Shown: positions 10,801 through 22,358, counted from the stretch's first letter. The stretch: DNA of 64,000 nt from Haematococcus lacustris (GCA_030144725.1 JASKMD010000029.1:9723098-9787097); one strand, 5' to 3'. Program-made: numbers and translations. The notes: generated by a model from the letters alone, not told the origin.

Positions 10801-13800
10801 CCAACACCACCCCCCCAAACCCTCTTTCCACCCCTTCCCCCCTCTCCCCCCCGGCTCATTCCACTTACCTCACCTGTCCTCCTCCCTCGCCATCCTGGAT
10901 CTGGACCAAGGGGACGAGAGAAACCCCAGGTCCCCACTATGGCTTGGTCACCACCCAAGTGACATCCAATTCTGGCCAACTCCTCATCAGGGTTATCTTC
11001 TCAGTCAACCTTCGACCTCAACCGGCTGACAACCCCAACCACACCTCCTGGCAAGATGTTACCCTCACCGCCCTCCGGAGACGGAATGCCCACCTCCTTC
11101 ACCCTACCCACCTCCCTCCTGAAGACCACAGGTCCCGGGTCAACTCCACCCTCTCAGCCTTTCACGACCAATCCTACTCCCTTGACTTCGAACACCTCCC
11201 TGATCGTTGTGACATTCTGAACCCTCTGCGGAGCTGGGACAACAACACCTGGATTACCCTAGGCCTTACCCACCCTCCCTCGTTCCACACCCTCCCTTCT
11301 ACACCACCCACTTCCCAAGAGCCTATCCCTCTCCTATCACCCATTGGTACACGAAGAGCTCGCTCACCTTCCCCCACACCTTCCGCCCAACGTCCACCTC
11401 AAAGACCTAATACAGGTCCTATCCTTTTCAATGTAGGTCTAAGTCCCCCCTCCTCTCGCAGGCGTCGGCGTCTTCCCAACACCCTCCCCCACCCAAATTC
11501 ATCTACACCTTCCCCCATCCCCAATCCCCCCCACCCCCCCACCACCACCACCCCTCCCCCTCCCCCTCCCCCACCCCCTCCCCCACATCCTTCTCCTCCT
11601 AACACCCTCACCCAAGATCGACGGAGCCTTCTCTCCTGGCCACGCTTCCGCTTTGGTTCCAACCTTCTTCCCCCTCCCCTCACAATTACCTACACCTCCT
11701 CCACCTCCTCCACCCCCACCCCCACTCCCACCCCCGCCGCCACCCCCACCCCTGCCGCCACACCCACCCCCACCGACACCCCCACCACCACCGCCACCCC
11801 CACCACCACCGCCACCCCCACCCCCACCCCCACCCCCACCCACCCCCACCCCCACCCCCACCCCCACCCCCACCACCACCACCACCCCCACCCCCACCAC
11901 CCCACCCCCACCACCCACCGCCACCCCCAACCCCACCGCCACCCCCACCCCCACCCCCACCCCCCCCACCCCCACCCCCACCCCCACCGCCACCCCACCC
12001 CACCCCCACCCCCACCCCCACCCCCACCCCCACCCCCACCCCCACCCCCACCCCCACCTCCACCCCCTCACCCACCCCCACCTCCTCCTCCACTCCAGTT
12101 GCCTTGTCGCCCTCTCCCACCTCCACACCCCCCCCCACCTCCACCCCTATTGCCTTGTTGCCTTGTCACCTGTTGCCTTGTCACCCGTTGCCTTGTTGCC
12201 CTGTTGCCTTGTCACCCACCCCCACCTCCACCCCCTCACCCACCCCCACCTCCTCCTCCTCTCCAGTTGCCTCCGCCACCGCCACCCCCACCTCCACCCC
12301 CACCCCCTACTCCACCGCCACCGCCACCGCCAACCCCACCCCCACCCCCACCTGCACCTCCACCCCCACCCCCACCCCCACCACCACCTCCACCCCCTTT
12401 GCCACCGCCACCCCCACCCCCACCGCCACCCCCACCCCCTACTCCACCGCCACCGCCACCGCCAACCCCACCCCCACCGCCACCCGCCACCCCCTACTCC
12501 ACCGCCACCGCCATCACCACCGCCACCGCCACCCCCACCCCCACCCCCACCCCCACCCCCACCCCCACCCCCACCCCCACCCCCACCCCCACCCCCACCC
12601 CCACCCCCACCCCCACCCCCACCCCCACCCCCACCCCCACCCCCACCCCCACCCCCACCCCCACCCCCACCCCCACCCCCACCCCCACCCCCACCCCCAC
12701 CCCCACCCCCACCCCCACCCCCACCCCCACCCCCACCCCCACCCCCACCCCCACCCCCACCCCCACCCCCACCCCCACCCCCACCCCCACCCCCACCCCC
12801 ACCCCCACCCCCACCCCCACCCCCACCCCCACCCCCACCCCCACCCCCACCCCCACCCCCACCCCCACCCCCACCCCCACCCCCACCCCCACCCCCACCC
12901 CCACCCCCACCCCCACCCCCACCCCCACCCCCACCCCCACCCCCACCCCCACCCCCACCCCCACCCCCACCCCCACCCCCACCCCCACCCCCACCCCCAC
13001 CCCCACCCCCACCCCCACCCCCACCCCCACCCCCACCCCCACCCCCACCCCCACCCCCACCCCCACCCCCACCCCCACCCCCACCCCCACCCCCACCCCC
13101 ACCCCCACCCCCACCCCCACCCCCACCCCCACCCCCACCCCCACCCCCACCCCCACCCCCACCCCCACCCCCACCCCCACCCCCACCCCCACCCCCACCC
13201 CCACCCCCACCCCCACCCCCACCCCCACCCCCACCCCCACCCCCACCCCCACCCCCACCCCCACCCCCACCCCCACCCCCACCCCCACCCCCACCCCCAC
13301 CCCCAGCTCCTCCCCCACCCCCACCCCCAGCTCCTGCCCCACCCCCATCCCACCCCCACCCCCATCCCCACCCCCACCCCCACCCCCACCCCCACCCCCA
13401 CCCCCACCCCCACCCCCACCCCCACCCCCACCCCCACCCCCACCCCCACCCCCACCCCCACCCCCACCCCCACCCCCACCCCCACCCCCACCCCCACCCC
13501 CACCCCCACCCCCACCCCCACCCCCACCCCCACCCCCACCCCCACCCCCACCCCCACCCCCACCCCCACCCCCACCCCCACCCCCACCCCCACCCCCACC
13601 CCCACCCCCACCCCCACCCCCACCCCCACCCCCACCCCCACCCCCACCCCCACCCCCACCCCCACCCCCACCCCCACCCCCACCCCCACCCCCACCCCCA
13701 CCCCCACCCCCACCCCCACCCCCACCCCCACCCCCACCCCCACCCCCACCCCCACCCCCACCCCCACCCCCACCCCCACCCCCACCCCCACCCCCACCCC

Positions 13801-14054
13801 CACCCCCACCCCCACCCCCACCCCCACCCCCACCCCCACCCCCACCCCCACCCCCACCCCCACCCCCACCCCCACCCCCTACTCCACCCCCACCCCCACC
13901 CCCTCCCCCACCCCCACCTCCACCCCCACCTCTACCCCCACCCCCACCCCCAACCCCACCCCCATCCATCCGGCTCCCTCCTGGGCTCACCTCCCTTTTG
14001 GCTCCGGTCGTGCCCCTACACTGCCACGTCCTCGTCCTACAGGCCTCCGCCTAG
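7836..14054 (+). CDS. LINE ORF1: RING finger plus Josephin-like cysteine protease, Pro-rich (5' end in gap)
   Basis: The frame is open from the gap to TAG 14052. A RING-type finger lies at 8730-8885: CAIC, then CHRHH about 14 residues later, then a spaced C and finally CPHC. A Josephin-type domain follows (about 9045-9650). [17 protein letters not shown] holds the catalytic Cys (9078-9080) with Gln five residues before it. [18 protein letters not shown] holds the His (9486-9488) and, exactly 15 residues on, an Asp where ataxin-3 has Asn; ataxin-3 uses the same spacing for His119 and Asn134. Josephin proteases cleave ubiquitin conjugates, and RING domains usually act as E3 ligases. Pro/Thr/Ser linkers surround both. 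A globular stretch at 10.9-11.35 kb ([17 protein letters not shown] onward) is unrecognised. From 11.7 kb the frame only reads repeats and ends soon after. Confidence 0.8.
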   Translation, partial: WVNNLRLSFGGLFLTSPLLPRPILLHLQDTHLLYLHPSSNTRFLGDTSDWLTLFSHQDHFPSPILWVGSTSSDGTISHRLSPQGTSLPTLSLPSSTHISLHPGDIIILCSCPRGTRPFLSPLSPPFTWTITGQGSFSYSLRRVHFSTSPPISSLRHPPYTPPCPPLIPTAPPPPPTTSTTTSSPGPPTTLPATFVPAPTFSPPHVPAPLLPSLALLPTPYPNPIIPLPPTSDPTDFSPPPIPLPPETANPIPHTLASPPQPVPTSPLPLAPLPPPLPSPISPHTSSSPEAIPPDQDPICAICLSPITPGQTLFIPPCHRHHAIHHHPPDLDCWGRLLAASTSHGVNCPHCRFPIRPPTLLEADSPMELLPSFPITPPSPSDLILLSSSASHSAPPPILPTPSHPPYFEGQHRQMCALHALNMLMGWQAATGDQFQAFRYHLPQGTTFFYGDGDTQVDETDHQHHDDGFFTGAIVAAWLQHHTSTFLTPVPWDAPLSQQPRLLNALSPPNPNLSLRDLISNYPTSLPHLFHTLAHLFHCSGFLCFSNPPHAHTFTIRFAANNWYILDSMSPTGPRLLSLPNLIHPSFTIFYPSSLPPALLSPNALHFPVLSLLHPPPPLLTSPLFHTPSHTPNHLSPTPDPLPTSSPVHISHTPHPYHPPSTTTLPSPINHPTYHPISNPLSPQSPTFPDHSPATSNLPPHLSTTPPHSPNHQDPPSPSRLPLPNHSTDTPPPTRHSHPSPAPTPPPPSQPSSTPSHPANSHPLPSPSRLPIPNHTTTTPLHPHRSHPSPIPSRPPTPHDPTGTPTGTPSHQRHPSSATTRLSSANHPTATLPLPCLRPTPPAPSRPPIPRHPTATSPQNTNPTPPSHRHSPSPAHPPPSLASPPPIPDPLPSRPSPIPPTLTHNPHPPPTSLPSNTSLPPNTSFPLTTPPSPLPPRPHSRPFSNSTTPPPSPPSPPGAPTNSPLPPPRPSRPPPHHASRQRSSRAPSQTNTTPPNPLSTPSPLSPPAHSTYLTCPPPSPSWIWTKGTRETPGPHYGLVTTQVTSNSGQLLIRVIFSVNLRPQPADNPNHTSWQDVTLTALRRRNAHLLHPTHLPPEDHRSRVNSTLSAFHDQSYSLDFEHLPDRCDILNPLRSWDNNTWITLGLTHPPSFHTLPSTPPTSQEPIPLLSPIGTRRARSPSPTPSAQRPPQRPNTGPILFNVGLSPPSSRRRRRLPNTLPHPNSSTPSPIPNPPHPPTTTTPPPPPPPPPPPHPSPPNTLTQDRRSLLSWPRFRFGSNLLPPPLTITYTSSTSSTPTPTPTPAATPTPAATPTPTDTPTTTATPTTTATPTPTPTPTHPHPHPHPHPHHHHHPHPHHPTPTTHRHPQPHRHPHPHPHPPHPHPHPHRHPTPPPPPPPPPPPPPPPPPPPPPPPHPPPPPPPLQLPCRPLPPPHPPPPPPLLPCCLVTCCLVTRCLVALLPCHPPPPPPPHPPPPPPPLQLPPPPPPPPPPPPPTPPPPPPPTPPPPPPAPPPPPPPPPPPPPPLPPPPPPPPPPPPPTPPPPPPPTPPPPPPATPYSTATAITTATATPTPTPTPTPTPTPTPTPTPTPTPTPTPTPTPTPTPTPTPTPTPTPTPTPTPTPTPTPTPTPTPTPTPTPTPTPTPTPTPTPTPTPTPTPTPTPTPTPTPTPTPTPTPTPTPTPTPTPTPTPTPTPTPTPTPTPTPTPTPTPTPTPTPTPTPTPTPTPTPTPTPTPTPTPTPTPTPTPTPTPTPTPTPTPTPTPTPTPTPTPTPTPTPTPTPTPTPTPTPTPTPTPTPTPTPTPTPTPTPTPTPTPTPTPTPTPTPTPSSSPTPTPSSCPTPIPPPPPSPPPPPPPPPPPPPPPPPPPPPPPPPPPPPPPPPPPPPPPPPPPPPPPPPPPPPPPPPPPPPPPPPPPPPPPPPPPPPPPPPPPPPPPPPPPPPPPPPPPPPPPPPPPPPPPPPPPPPPPPPPPPPPPPPPPPPPPPPPPPPPPPPPPPPPPPPPPPPPPPPPPPPPPPPPPTPPPPPPPPPPPPPPPPLPPPPPPTPPPSIRLPPGLTSLLAPVVPLHCHVLVLQASA
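11690..13915. repeat. (CCCCCA)n hexanucleotide tract with interruptions
   Basis: Bases 11690-12530 are an imperfect CCACCC/CCGCCA array, including a TTGCCTTGT-type minisatellite at 12105-12220. Bases 12531-13303 and 13360-13877 are nearly pure CCCCCA, separated by two CAGCTCCT-bearing units. The 6-base period is a multiple of three, so every plus-strand frame stays open (Pro-Pro, Thr-Pro, His-Pro), as do Gly-rich minus frames. None of those long repeat proteins should be taken as evidence for a gene by itself. Confidence 0.97.
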
Positions 14055-17000
14055 CCACCCACAATGTCTCCGGCCTCACTTCCATCTCAGCCGTTTTCAC
14101 CCTCGTTAAAACCTGGGTTGACGAAGGCCTAGACATTATCTGCCTACAAGAGACCTGGATAGGACGTCCTACCGCCCATGGCTCCATTTCCCAACAACAA
14201 GCTGGCCTATGGTTGAACCAAGCCACTTCTGCCCTACATTCCCCCCCTTTTCACACCTTCTGGGCCAACAACCACTCCTCCCATTCCCATGCAGGGGTAG
14301 CCATCCTTGTCCGCAGTGACCTCCCCATTACCCTCTCTAACCACTCAGCCCTCCCCTGCGGTCGCCTTCAGTCCCTCTCTATCTCTTGGGCCGGTCATTC
14401 CTTTTTGCTACTCAACTCCTACTGGCCAAGCACAGGAGCTGTAGACCGCGCCACCTTCCTCACCCAAACCCTTGCCCCCCTTCTCCTTCCCTCATCCCTA
14501 CCCCTCTGCCTTGTTGGGGACTTCAACTTCACCCCTCTCCCCAACCTTGATAGGTTACCCTCCTGCCACACCACTACCCTTTCGGACAATGCTACCACCA
14601 CCCTCCTCTCATCCCTCCTCCCATCCCACTCTGACATCTACCGCCAACACCATCCTACAGGCAGAAGCTTCACCTTTCACAGGGGCCATCACCACCTAGC
14701 CCGCCTTGACCGCATCTACCTTCCTCCCCAACTCTCGACCTTCTCCCACTCAGCCTCCTGTCACTTTTCCCCCCGAGGCGATCACCACGCAGTCTCCTTT
14801 CTTCTCCTCCCCGCCTCTCCCCTACAACCCAGAGGCCCAGGGCGACACCCCATCCCTTGCTCCATGGCTACCAACCCTACCGCCAGCCCCCATCTTACTC
14901 TTTGGGCCCGTAAAGCAGTCACCTTTGGCCTCACCCTCTCTTCCGCGGATCTCATCTCATGGTGGCCTACCCTACAGAAAGCCTTCAAAACCTTTGCCCA
15001 CACCCTCCTCCCCCTCACTAAAGAGCACGATCACAGAGCTCTCGTTACCCTCAACACCACCCACCACGACCTTACCCTTGCCCATTCCGCTGTGGCCACA
15101 GCTCTCCCTGACACCCTTCCTCATGCCTTAAACCTGGTGGCCCAAGCCTTCACCTCATTCAGGCAAGCGCACTCAGCTTCTACCTCTCACCTTACCCGCG
15201 ACGCGCACTCCACCTGGCTCCACCATAGAGAACAACCCTCCCCCCTCCTCACCTCCCTCATCCACCCACCGACCACCCCTACTTCCATCCCCTCTCTCCG
15301 TTCTCCTGGAGGCGAATACCTCACCTCTAACAGATCCATTGCTACAGCTCTCGGCGCCCACTTCTCGCGGGTCAGCGCTCAACCTCTTACCAACCCACAT
15401 GCCCAACGAGCGGTTATCACAGCCCTTCAGCTTGAGCTTACTAAAGGCACAGTCCACCTTATCCCCCCCACCCTTGCTGGGTTAGCCGGAGCGGCAGACA
15501 TCACAGTGGCTGAAGTCCTCACAGCCCTCACCTCCTGCCCCTCGACATCCTCCCCTGGCCCTGACGGCTTACCCTACAACCTTTGGCGCGTCGACGGTGA
15601 CTGCTGGGCTCCACTGATAGCCAAGCTCTTCACTGCTATCGGCACCACTGGAACCCTCCCCACCGGCTTCAACAGAGGTACCATTACCCCCATCCCCAAA
15701 CCTTCAGCTCCCAACCTCTCTAACCCTACCTCTTATCGCCCCATCACCCTCCTCCCCTCTCTTTACCGTCTCCTCGCCAAAATCTTGGCAGCTAGGTTCG
15801 GGAAAGCCATGGCCCCAGCCATCGGCAGGGAACAATCTGCCTTCCTCCCCGGTCGTCGGATAGAGGATAACATCAACACCACCTCCCTTCTTCCCCACGC
15901 CCTCCAGAGTCAAGGGCTCTCAGCAGCCAACATCTACCTCGACATAGCCAAGGCCTTTGACACCGTAGACCGCCACTTCCTTTACACCCTCATGCACACC
16001 TTGGGAGCCTCGGACGGGATGGTTAATTGGGCTCGGATCCTCCTTCACAACACCCAGGCTGTTACCCACGTCAACGGCACAGACTCACCCCTTTTCACCT
16101 GGTCCGCGGGCGTCCGACAAGGCTGCCCCCTCTCACCCCTCCTTTACCTCTTTGTGGCTCAAGGGTTCGCCTCCTGGCTCATCTCCCACCCACAGCTAGG
16201 CGTGCGGATCGGAGGCTCTCGGCTCGTCTGCACTTTCTTCGCTGACGATACCCAGATTCACCAAGGCGACCTCACAGACCCTGCCCTCTCCACCCTCTCC
16301 CTTGCTCTCACTACCTTTGGAGACGCTTCGGGGCAACGGGTAAATACAGACAAATCCTCTGCTGTCCTCATTGGCGTCCCCCTCCCCTCTCCCCCCACCC
16401 ATCTGGCTGGCATCCCTGTCCATCACTCCGCCACTTCCCTTGGCATCCAACAGGCCAACCCTACCCTCTCCTCCCCCACCCCTCGCCACACCAGAGCCAC
16501 CCGAGCCTCTCTTAGACCTCCAAACACCCTCTCCCCTCACCCCGACCCAGCTACCTCCTCAGCCTGGGAGGAGCGCCTGAGGCAAGCCACCAAACACCTC
16601 CACCGTCTCAACGGCCTCCCCCTCTCTACCATGGGCAAGGGCATCGCCTCCTCCACCTATGCCCTTAGCACCTTCCTCTACCACGCCGAATTCTCGGGCC
16701 TACCACCTACTCTCCCTACCTTCACCCATACCCTGTACCACCTTGTGGTCAAGTACCTCCCTTACCCCCTTGCCATAGGCCGTCCTGCTGACGGAGGTTT
16801 TGGCCTCCTACCTCTAAGAGAACATATCCAGGCTCGGCACGCCGCCATGGCTACACGGCTTCTACACCACCTCATCAATGACCACGCCTACTCCACCCTT
16901 CCCTCCCCGTCCCCGTCCCCGTCCCCCCCACCAGTCAATCCCACCCTTCACCCCCCACCCTTTACCCGCCCTACACCTACCCGCCCCTTCCTCTCTTTTA

Positions 17001-18238
17001 TCCGTACCTTCCTCTCCAATCTCTACCACACCCTTCACTCCCTCTTCTCCCGTTTTTTCACCCCCCTTCTCTCCTCCAGCCTACCACCTAGCCCCTCCCG
17101 AGACAGCCCCTCCCACCCTACCCAGCCTTCTCATACCAACCCCAACACCCTCCCCCCTTCACCAACCCCCCCAACCCCCTCTCAATCATCCCCTTCATGG
17201 ATCCCCCTAGCAGCCACCCTCCTCACCCACGCCTGTCCCTCTCTCCACCCTGCTCATACCCTCCTTCTCTCTACCCAAGCCACCGTCCCTGACATTTCTC
17301 GAGGCATCATAGGCCTCCCTGCACTCCACCAACCCCACCTACTCCCCCAAGGCATCATTACCCTCATGTGCCAAGCCCTCCAAGCCCTCGGCCCTTTATC
17401 CCTTCCCGCTACCTCTCACAACCAACCCCTCCCAGTTACACCAGTCCCCCTCCAACACCTTACCTCCCTCTCTTGGTCCTCACCCACCACCTCTGCCCCT
17501 CGGGTCTTCCCCACCCTCATTGGGACCCCTGTGAGGGTCTTCACCTCCATGCTCACTCCCCACATCACCTCTGCCCGCAAGCAGGCCCACATCTCTTACA
17601 TCAACCAAGCTCTTTCCACACCTCACCCACCTACCTCTCGAGCGCTAGCCCTTCAAGCTTTCACTGCCAACCTTAACAAAGCCTGGAAGATTCCTTGCTC
17701 CAACCTCCTTAAAGAGACCCTTTGGCGCTTGAGCATCAATGCCATCCCTGGGAGCCGCATCACCCCCTGGTCTTGCCCTTGCGACCCCTCTCACCATCCC
17801 CGTCACAGCCGCCAACACAGCTTCTGGAGTTGCCCCATCGCCGTTACCATTAGACAACAGCTCTCCCTCAGCCTCGGCACCCAAGTTCACCAATCCTCCC
17901 TTTGGTGCCTCATCCCCCCCACCCCTACCTTCCCTCCTTCCCTCTGGAGCCTGGTTTGCATGGCTGCCCTTGATGCGATGGACTTTGGCCGTCGCCGTCT
18001 TTGGGCTCTCACCCATCACCCCACCACTCAAGCGACCGCTCCTACCACCCTTTCCCCCATTTCTGCAGCCAGCCAGCTTGCTATCTCTACCTTTTGGCTT
18101 CACCTACAAGACTTCACCCTAGCCCATCCCAACCCTCCTGGCTGGAACCTCCCCCATCCCCATCCCTTCATCTCTACTCAAGACGGATCCCTTAGTGTCA
18201 CTTTCCCGGTTACTCCTCCTAGTCCCTCAGACCCTTAA
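13871..18238 (+). CDS. LINE ORF2 part: AP-type endonuclease and reverse transcriptase
   Basis: After the repeat this frame gives the endonuclease motifs LATHNVSGL (Asn 14063), LQETW (Glu 14150), LVGDFNF (about 14510), LDRIY and GDHHAV. Reverse transcriptase motifs follow: [52 protein letters not shown] (Asp 15941), [13 protein letters not shown] and the catalytic FADD (16238-16249). The C-terminal part has [12 protein letters not shown] and a Cys/His cluster (CPCDPSHH to SCP, about 17770-17835). No RNase H is seen. Upstream the frame is open through the repeat to about 12104, but its first in-frame ATG is at about 14863, inside the endonuclease. The start must therefore come from ORF1 by a frame change in the repeat. 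Confidence 0.93.
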   Translation, partial: PTPYSTPTPTPSPTPTSTPTSTPTPTPNPTPIHPAPSWAHLPFGSGRAPTLPRPRPTGLRLATHNVSGLTSISAVFTLVKTWVDEGLDIICLQETWIGRPTAHGSISQQQAGLWLNQATSALHSPPFHTFWANNHSSHSHAGVAILVRSDLPITLSNHSALPCGRLQSLSISWAGHSFLLLNSYWPSTGAVDRATFLTQTLAPLLLPSSLPLCLVGDFNFTPLPNLDRLPSCHTTTLSDNATTTLLSSLLPSHSDIYRQHHPTGRSFTFHRGHHHLARLDRIYLPPQLSTFSHSASCHFSPRGDHHAVSFLLLPASPLQPRGPGRHPIPCSMATNPTASPHLTLWARKAVTFGLTLSSADLISWWPTLQKAFKTFAHTLLPLTKEHDHRALVTLNTTHHDLTLAHSAVATALPDTLPHALNLVAQAFTSFRQAHSASTSHLTRDAHSTWLHHREQPSPLLTSLIHPPTTPTSIPSLRSPGGEYLTSNRSIATALGAHFSRVSAQPLTNPHAQRAVITALQLELTKGTVHLIPPTLAGLAGAADITVAEVLTALTSCPSTSSPGPDGLPYNLWRVDGDCWAPLIAKLFTAIGTTGTLPTGFNRGTITPIPKPSAPNLSNPTSYRPITLLPSLYRLLAKILAARFGKAMAPAIGREQSAFLPGRRIEDNINTTSLLPHALQSQGLSAANIYLDIAKAFDTVDRHFLYTLMHTLGASDGMVNWARILLHNTQAVTHVNGTDSPLFTWSAGVRQGCPLSPLLYLFVAQGFASWLISHPQLGVRIGGSRLVCTFFADDTQIHQGDLTDPALSTLSLALTTFGDASGQRVNTDKSSAVLIGVPLPSPPTHLAGIPVHHSATSLGIQQANPTLSSPTPRHTRATRASLRPPNTLSPHPDPATSSAWEERLRQATKHLHRLNGLPLSTMGKGIASSTYALSTFLYHAEFSGLPPTLPTFTHTLYHLVVKYLPYPLAIGRPADGGFGLLPLREHIQARHAAMATRLLHHLINDHAYSTLPSPSPSPSPPPVNPTLHPPPFTRPTPTRPFLSFIRTFLSNLYHTLHSLFSRFFTPLLSSSLPPSPSRDSPSHPTQPSHTNPNTLPPSPTPPTPSQSSPSWIPLAATLLTHACPSLHPAHTLLLSTQATVPDISRGIIGLPALHQPHLLPQGIITLMCQALQALGPLSLPATSHNQPLPVTPVPLQHLTSLSWSSPTTSAPRVFPTLIGTPVRVFTSMLTPHITSARKQAHISYINQALSTPHPPTSRALALQAFTANLNKAWKIPCSNLLKETLWRLSINAIPGSRITPWSCPCDPSHHPRHSRQHSFWSCPIAVTIRQQLSLSLGTQVHQSSLWCLIPPTPTFPPSLWSLVCMAALDAMDFGRRRLWALTHHPTTQATAPTTLSPISAASQLAISTFWLHLQDFTLAHPNPPGWNLPHPHPFISTQDGSLSVTFPVTPPSPSDP

Positions 18239-18512
18239 CGTGTTTCACTCCCCTCTCCTTCCTAGCCCTCCTAGCTTTTGCGTCCTTACCAGCCCTCCAA
18301 CCTTTTGCGCCCCTTGCTCCTCCGCTTCTCTGACTTCTCCGCTTCTCGAGGTCTCTCACACGCTCCCTTTAGCTCCCTTCCCCTTCCTTCTCTGAGTTCT
18401 TTCTCTCCTAGGTAGTTCCCCTTCTTTTTCCCTTTCTCTCTGTTCTCTCCTTAGTCTTTTACCTTTGGAGGTTGGCTTGTATCCACCCGAGCCCTACCTC
18501 CATAGTGTAACA

Positions 18513-19025
18513 ACTACTACTACACACCACACTACGGGCACTCGGCCTGAAACCAACAGCGACCAAAAACACTACCAGACCAGACATACTCGTGGTGGCG
18601 CCACAAAAGAAGACGGGCAAACGAGGCAAAGCCATTAAAAGGATCACCATCGTAGAAATCAAATACTGTGCGGACTCGAGGTGGATGGAGCAACTGGACA
18701 AGGCCCTGAATCAACATAAGAAATTGGCACACACCATGCGCAAAATAGGCCACATGGTTGAGATCAGACCAATCCTACTGGGTATAGGTGGTATTACTTA
18801 TGAAACACACACACGTCAACACCTCATCGCCCTGGGGATCACTCAAACCAACGCCACCAAGCTACTAAACAAGCTCACGAGACATGCGGTAGAAGCAGCC
18901 CACACCATTGCCAAAACAAGTTACAGACTAAGAGCTATTAGAAAGGGGGGGGGGGTAGGGGGTCGGTTACTTCTCGAGCTTGATGGTGGGAGCAGGCCGC
19001 GCCCCAGGCGGTTGCTCCTCCCTTA
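18513..19025 (+). pseudogene. 5'-truncated LINE C-terminus with PD-(D/E)XK restriction-like endonuclease
   Basis: From just after a TAA at 18508-18510 the frame reads LRALGLKPTATKNTTRPDILVV, then about 20 residues, then ITIVEIKYCADSRW. RPD (Asp 18583) and EIK (Glu 18655, Lys 18661) form the PD-(D/E)XK signature. The rest (MVEIRPILLGIGGITYETHT and LIALGITQTNATKLLNKL) resembles the terminal domain of large algal LINEs that use a restriction-like nuclease instead of an AP-type one. The reverse transcriptase part is absent, so this is a remnant, not a gene. The frame closes in a G-tract at 18943-18955 and low-complexity sequence. Confidence 0.65.
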
Positions 19026-19089
19026 ATGCACGCCGGTGAATACCGGCGTAGTCTTCTTCTTCTTCTTCAGGAGGACCCTATAAAAACTG

Positions 19090-19290
19090 CCATCAGAACC
19101 CTGCACAGGGTCGGCAGGACCCTGCGCCGGGTTGCAGGACCCTGCAAATGGTCGGCAGGACCCTGCAAATGAGGTCAGTAGGACCCTGCGCAGGGTCGCT
19201 AGGACCCTGCAAATGGTCGTCAGGACCCTGCAAATGGCCGATGCGCTAGGACCCTGCGCAGGGTCGGCAGGACCCTGCGCAGGGTTTTTT
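19090..19290. repeat. CAGGACCCTGCGCAGGGTCGG-type minisatellite
   Basis: About ten degenerate units around AGGACCCTGC are present, several of them palindromic (CCCTGCGCAGGG). The core is the reverse complement of the GGGTCCTGC core found at 5.66-6.26 kb, and like that array it directly adjoins the 160-bp inverted repeat. A TATAAAAA box-like word lies at 19079. Confidence 0.85.
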
Positions 19291-19434
19291 CGGATTTCAA
19301 ATGGTTATAACATCGCACGAACTTTGAGTTTTTCAATGACAACAACGGCGTTGAGTCGGCCTTTCCTGGGGCTATCTGCGGTATGCCTCCCGGGAGAAAT
19401 GGTCCTGGTGACTTCCGGCCTTAATCGGCGCGAG
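19276..19434. repeat. Right arm of the ~160-bp inverted repeat
   Basis: This segment matches the reverse complement of 5510-5670 over nearly its whole length with scattered mismatches and small indels. The outer edges of both arms carry GGCCTTAATCGGCGCGAGTG or its complement. The arms are 13.6 kb apart and enclose the LINE, the gap and the nuclease fragment. Confidence 0.85.
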
Positions 19435-19439
19435 TGTGT

Positions 19440-19922
19440 AGACCCCTACAGTACTCAAGACCCCATGAGTACTGTAGATCTCTACAGTACTCAAGACCTC
19501 CATGAGTACTGTAGACCTCTACAGTACTCAAGACCCCCATGAGTACTGTAGACCTCTACAGTACTCAAGACCACATGAGTACTGTAGACCTCTACAGTAC
19601 TCAAGACCTCCATGAGTACTGTAGACCTCTACAGTACTCAAGACCCCCATGAGTACTGTAGACCTCTACAGTACTCAAGACCCCCATGAGTACTGTAGAC
19701 CTCTACAGTACTCAAGACCCCCATGAGTACTGTAGACCTCTACAGTACTCAAGACCCCCATGAGTACTGTAGACCTCTACAGTACTCAAGACCCCTATGA
19801 GTACTGTAGACCTCTAGAGTACTCAAGACCCCCATGAGTACTGTAGACCTCTACAGTACTCAAGACCCCTATGAGTATTGTAGACCTCTACAGTACTCAA
19901 GACCCCCATGAGTACTGTAGAC
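19440..19922. repeat. 37-bp satellite of hairpin-forming units (TACAGTACTC...GAGTACTGTA)
   Basis: About a dozen 37-base units are present. Each contains TCTACAGTACTC, an 11-base CAAGACCCCCA-like loop and GAGTACTGTAGA, a perfect 12-bp inverted repeat. Variation is confined mostly to the loop. Spacers are not unique, so this is not a CRISPR array. Confidence 0.95.
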
Positions 19923-20415
19923 CGCAGGGGGGCAGCAGCAGCAGGGGGGGCAGCAGCAGCAGCAGCAGGGGGGCAGCAGCAGCAGGGGGGCAGCAGCAGC
20001 AGCAGCAGGGGGGCAGCAGCAGCAGCAGCAGGGGGGCAGCAGCAGCAGGGGGGCAGCAGCAGCAGCAGCAGGGGGGCAGCAGCAGCAGCAGCAGGGGGGC
20101 AGCAGCAGCAGGGGGGCAGCAGCAGCAGGGGGGCAGCAGCAGCAGCAGGGGGGCAGCAGCAACAGTAGGGGGGGCAGCAGCAGCAGGGGGGCAGCAGCAG
20201 CAGCAGGGGGGGCAGCAGCAGCAGCAGGGGGGGGGCAGCAGCAGGGGGGGCAGCAGCAGCAGCAGGGGGGGCAGCAGCAGCAGGGGGGCAGCAGCAGCAG
20301 GGGGGCAGCAGCAGCAGCAGCAGCAGCAGGGGGGCAGCAGCAGGGGGGGCAGCAGCAGCAGGGGGGCAGCAGCAGCAGGGGCGCAGCAGCAGCAGCAGCA
20401 GTGGCAGCAGCAGCA
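19923..20415. repeat. GGGGGGCAGCAGCAG compound repeat
   Basis: CAG triplets in runs of 2-8 alternate with G tracts of 5-9. The many Gly/Ser/Gln, Ala-rich and Leu/Pro/Cys-rich reading frames on both strands come from the repeat. Confidence 0.95.
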
Positions 20416-21850
20416 GATATAGTAGGGGCACTGTAGCACCTACCTACCTTTTGGCTGCTTGATGACTGCTGCTAGGAAGGGGGGGGGATTGGAAGAGTGA
20501 AGGCGGGGAGGGGGGGTAGATGTGGAAGGCGGGAGGTGGGAGCCAGGGAGGCGGGAGACGGGGCGGCGGGAGGCAGGGAGGCGGGAGGTGGGGAGGCGGG
20601 AGGCTCAACCGGGTTGGGCTGGGCGGGGGTGGGTTGGGTTGGGGGCATGGGTTGGGGTGGGTGGGGGCATGGGTGGGGGTGGGGGCGGGGGCGGGGGCGG
20701 GGGAGGATGAATTGGGAGGGGGTGGTTGTTTAGGGGAAAGGGAAGTGGAAGGGAGGTGCCCACTAGACCTGCAACCAAGGGGCGCGCACGTGCGGTAGGG
20801 TGACCAGGCTGGGCACTGTGTTAGCTATCACCGTGGCCTTACCTTTGTGGTCCTCCTGGCCTCCTACCTGCTCACACCAGGCAACATATCCCATGCGCCA
20901 GTGGGGTGGGACTGCGGTGGGGAGTGTAGGGTGTAGGGAAGGGAATGTGGGGTGAGGTGGGGGTTGCGATGCCACGTCAATCAAAGGGTGGGAGAGGGGA
21001 AGAGGAGGCTTGACAAGTATGGGAGGGGAGAGGGAGGGAGAGGGGGAAGGGAGGGGTGGGAAGAGGGTGGGTGGGGTGGGCTTTCTCCTGGCTGCTGGGA
21101 TGTCAGGGGAGAGGTGACGGGGAGGGGGGAAGTGGGGGGTGGGTAGAGGTGGAAGTGTAGGGACGACAAGCTGGGCGTTGGTGGTGGGCGTGGGAAAGGG
21201 GAGGAAAAGGGGATGGGGAAGGGTGTGACGATCAATCCTGCAGCGGGACAAGGGGCATGCTAGCGGTTAAGGTGGGTACAGGGTGCCACATACCTGCACT
21301 CACCTTGTGCTGGGGTGTGGTGTATATGTGTGTGGGAGGAAGGGGAGGAAGGGGAGGGAAGGGAAGGGGAGGTCCATGGGGAGGGCGAGAGAAGTGGGGA
21401 GGGCATTGATAGTCTTAGGTGTATGCGCACAAGACCTGCGGCAACGGTGTGACGATTTGTCAACGGAAGCAAACATTGGACATGGGTACTGGATGCACTC
21501 ACCATTAGAGTAGGGAGATGTAGAGCTGGCAGATGGAGGGGCAGGTGTAGCAGCCCTCCATTACAACCCACCTGGGCTGGGCTGGGCTGGGCTGGGCTGG
21601 GCTGGGCTGGGCTGGGCTGGGCTGGGCTGGGCTGGGCTGGGCTGGGCTGGGCTGCAACACAAGGGAGGCAACAATGGGAACGTTGTGGGAGGTGATGAAA
21701 TGGTGGTGGTGGTGGTGGTGGTGGTGGTGGTGGTGGTGGTGAGGGGGACTGGGAGGGGGTGGTGAACAGGGGGGTACTAGGCGTGATTGTAAGACCTGCA
21801 GCAACCAGGTGTGGTAGCGGTTAGGCTGGATACTAAGGGCTATGCTGCGC
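20416..21850. other. Repeat-rich intergenic DNA with four copies of an exon/intron-like module
   Basis: No gene is supported. Purine-rich GGGAGGC arrays (20480-20740, 20900-21200, 21330-21410), a GGGCT array (21570-21655) and a GGT array (21698-21741) alternate with short diverged modules at about 20760-20900, 21225-21305, 21425-21512 and 21780-21960. On the minus strand each module ends in TTGC(T/C)GCAG followed by GTC. The two longest also share a TGAGCAG...GAGGCCAG...GGAC block followed by GTAAG. They look like decayed copies of one spliced unit. Confidence 0.45.
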
Positions 21851-21997
21851 AATGCTAGCTCCTTCTAAGCTCTTACCTTGGTCCTAAGCTCTTACCATAG
21901 TCCGTCTGGCCTCTTCGCTGCTCACAACACGTTGCACCTGCCTTGCGTTGGTGCATCAATGCTTGCGATTCATTGCGGAGAATCGTTGCGAGGAAAC

Positions 21998-22358
21998 TGG
22001 CCGCGAGGCTAGCTGCGATGCTGGCTGCGAGGCTGGCTGCGAGGCTGGCTGCGAAACTGGCTGCGAGGCTGGCTGCGAGGAAAATGGCTGCGAGGTGGGC
22101 TGCGAGGTGAGATCCTCGCACCGAGCTGCCTCACAGGTATGCTTCTGCGTTGCTGGACCAGCTGTGTGGCCGCGAGGTTGATTGCCGAGTATGTGGCTGC
22201 GAGTATGGGCTAGATGTGGCTGCGAGTATGGGTAACCTCGTGCGATGCCATCTGTGGACCAGCTATGTGGCCGCGAGGTTGTCCGCCGAGTATGTGGCTG
22301 CGAGTATGGGCTAGATGTGGCTGCGAGTATGGGTAACCTCGTGCGATGCCATCGCTGC
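21998..22358. repeat. GGCTGCGAG minisatellite and a ~100-bp tandem duplication
   Basis: Bases 21998-22110 are a 12-bp array of GGCTGCGAGGCT. Bases about 22158-22358 hold two nearly identical copies of roughly 100 bp, each beginning GTGGCCGCGAGGTTG and ending CTCGTGCGATGCCATC. No coding function is apparent. Confidence 0.85.

Larger units (their letters stand above)
7836..18512 (+). mobile_element. Non-LTR retrotransposon (AP-endonuclease type) with RING and Josephin domains
   Basis: The element runs from the gap to about 18.51 kb. First frame: RING finger, Josephin-type cysteine protease, Pro-rich linkers and a globular segment. Then comes a long (CCCCCA)n tract, followed by a frame encoding AP-type endonuclease, reverse transcriptase and a Cys/His-rich C-terminus ending at TAA 18236-18238. 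The 3' untranslated part is pyrimidine-rich and ends with TGTAA at 18506-18510, the usual polyadenylation signal of green algae. The whole coding strand is strikingly C-rich. No poly(A) tail or target duplication could be recognised, because the 5' end is missing and the 3' side abuts another element fragment. Confidence 0.85.

Noticed and set aside
11650..14110. Very long poly-Pro, Thr-Pro, His-Pro and poly-Gly reading frames on both strands
   Set aside because: They are produced by the 6-base repeat CCCCCA, which keeps every frame open. Only the parts outside the repeat carry real motifs.
19923..20415. Polyglutamine or polyserine protein genes
   Set aside because: Frames depend entirely on GGGGGGCAGCAG repeats, have no flanking coding sequence and are open on both strands.
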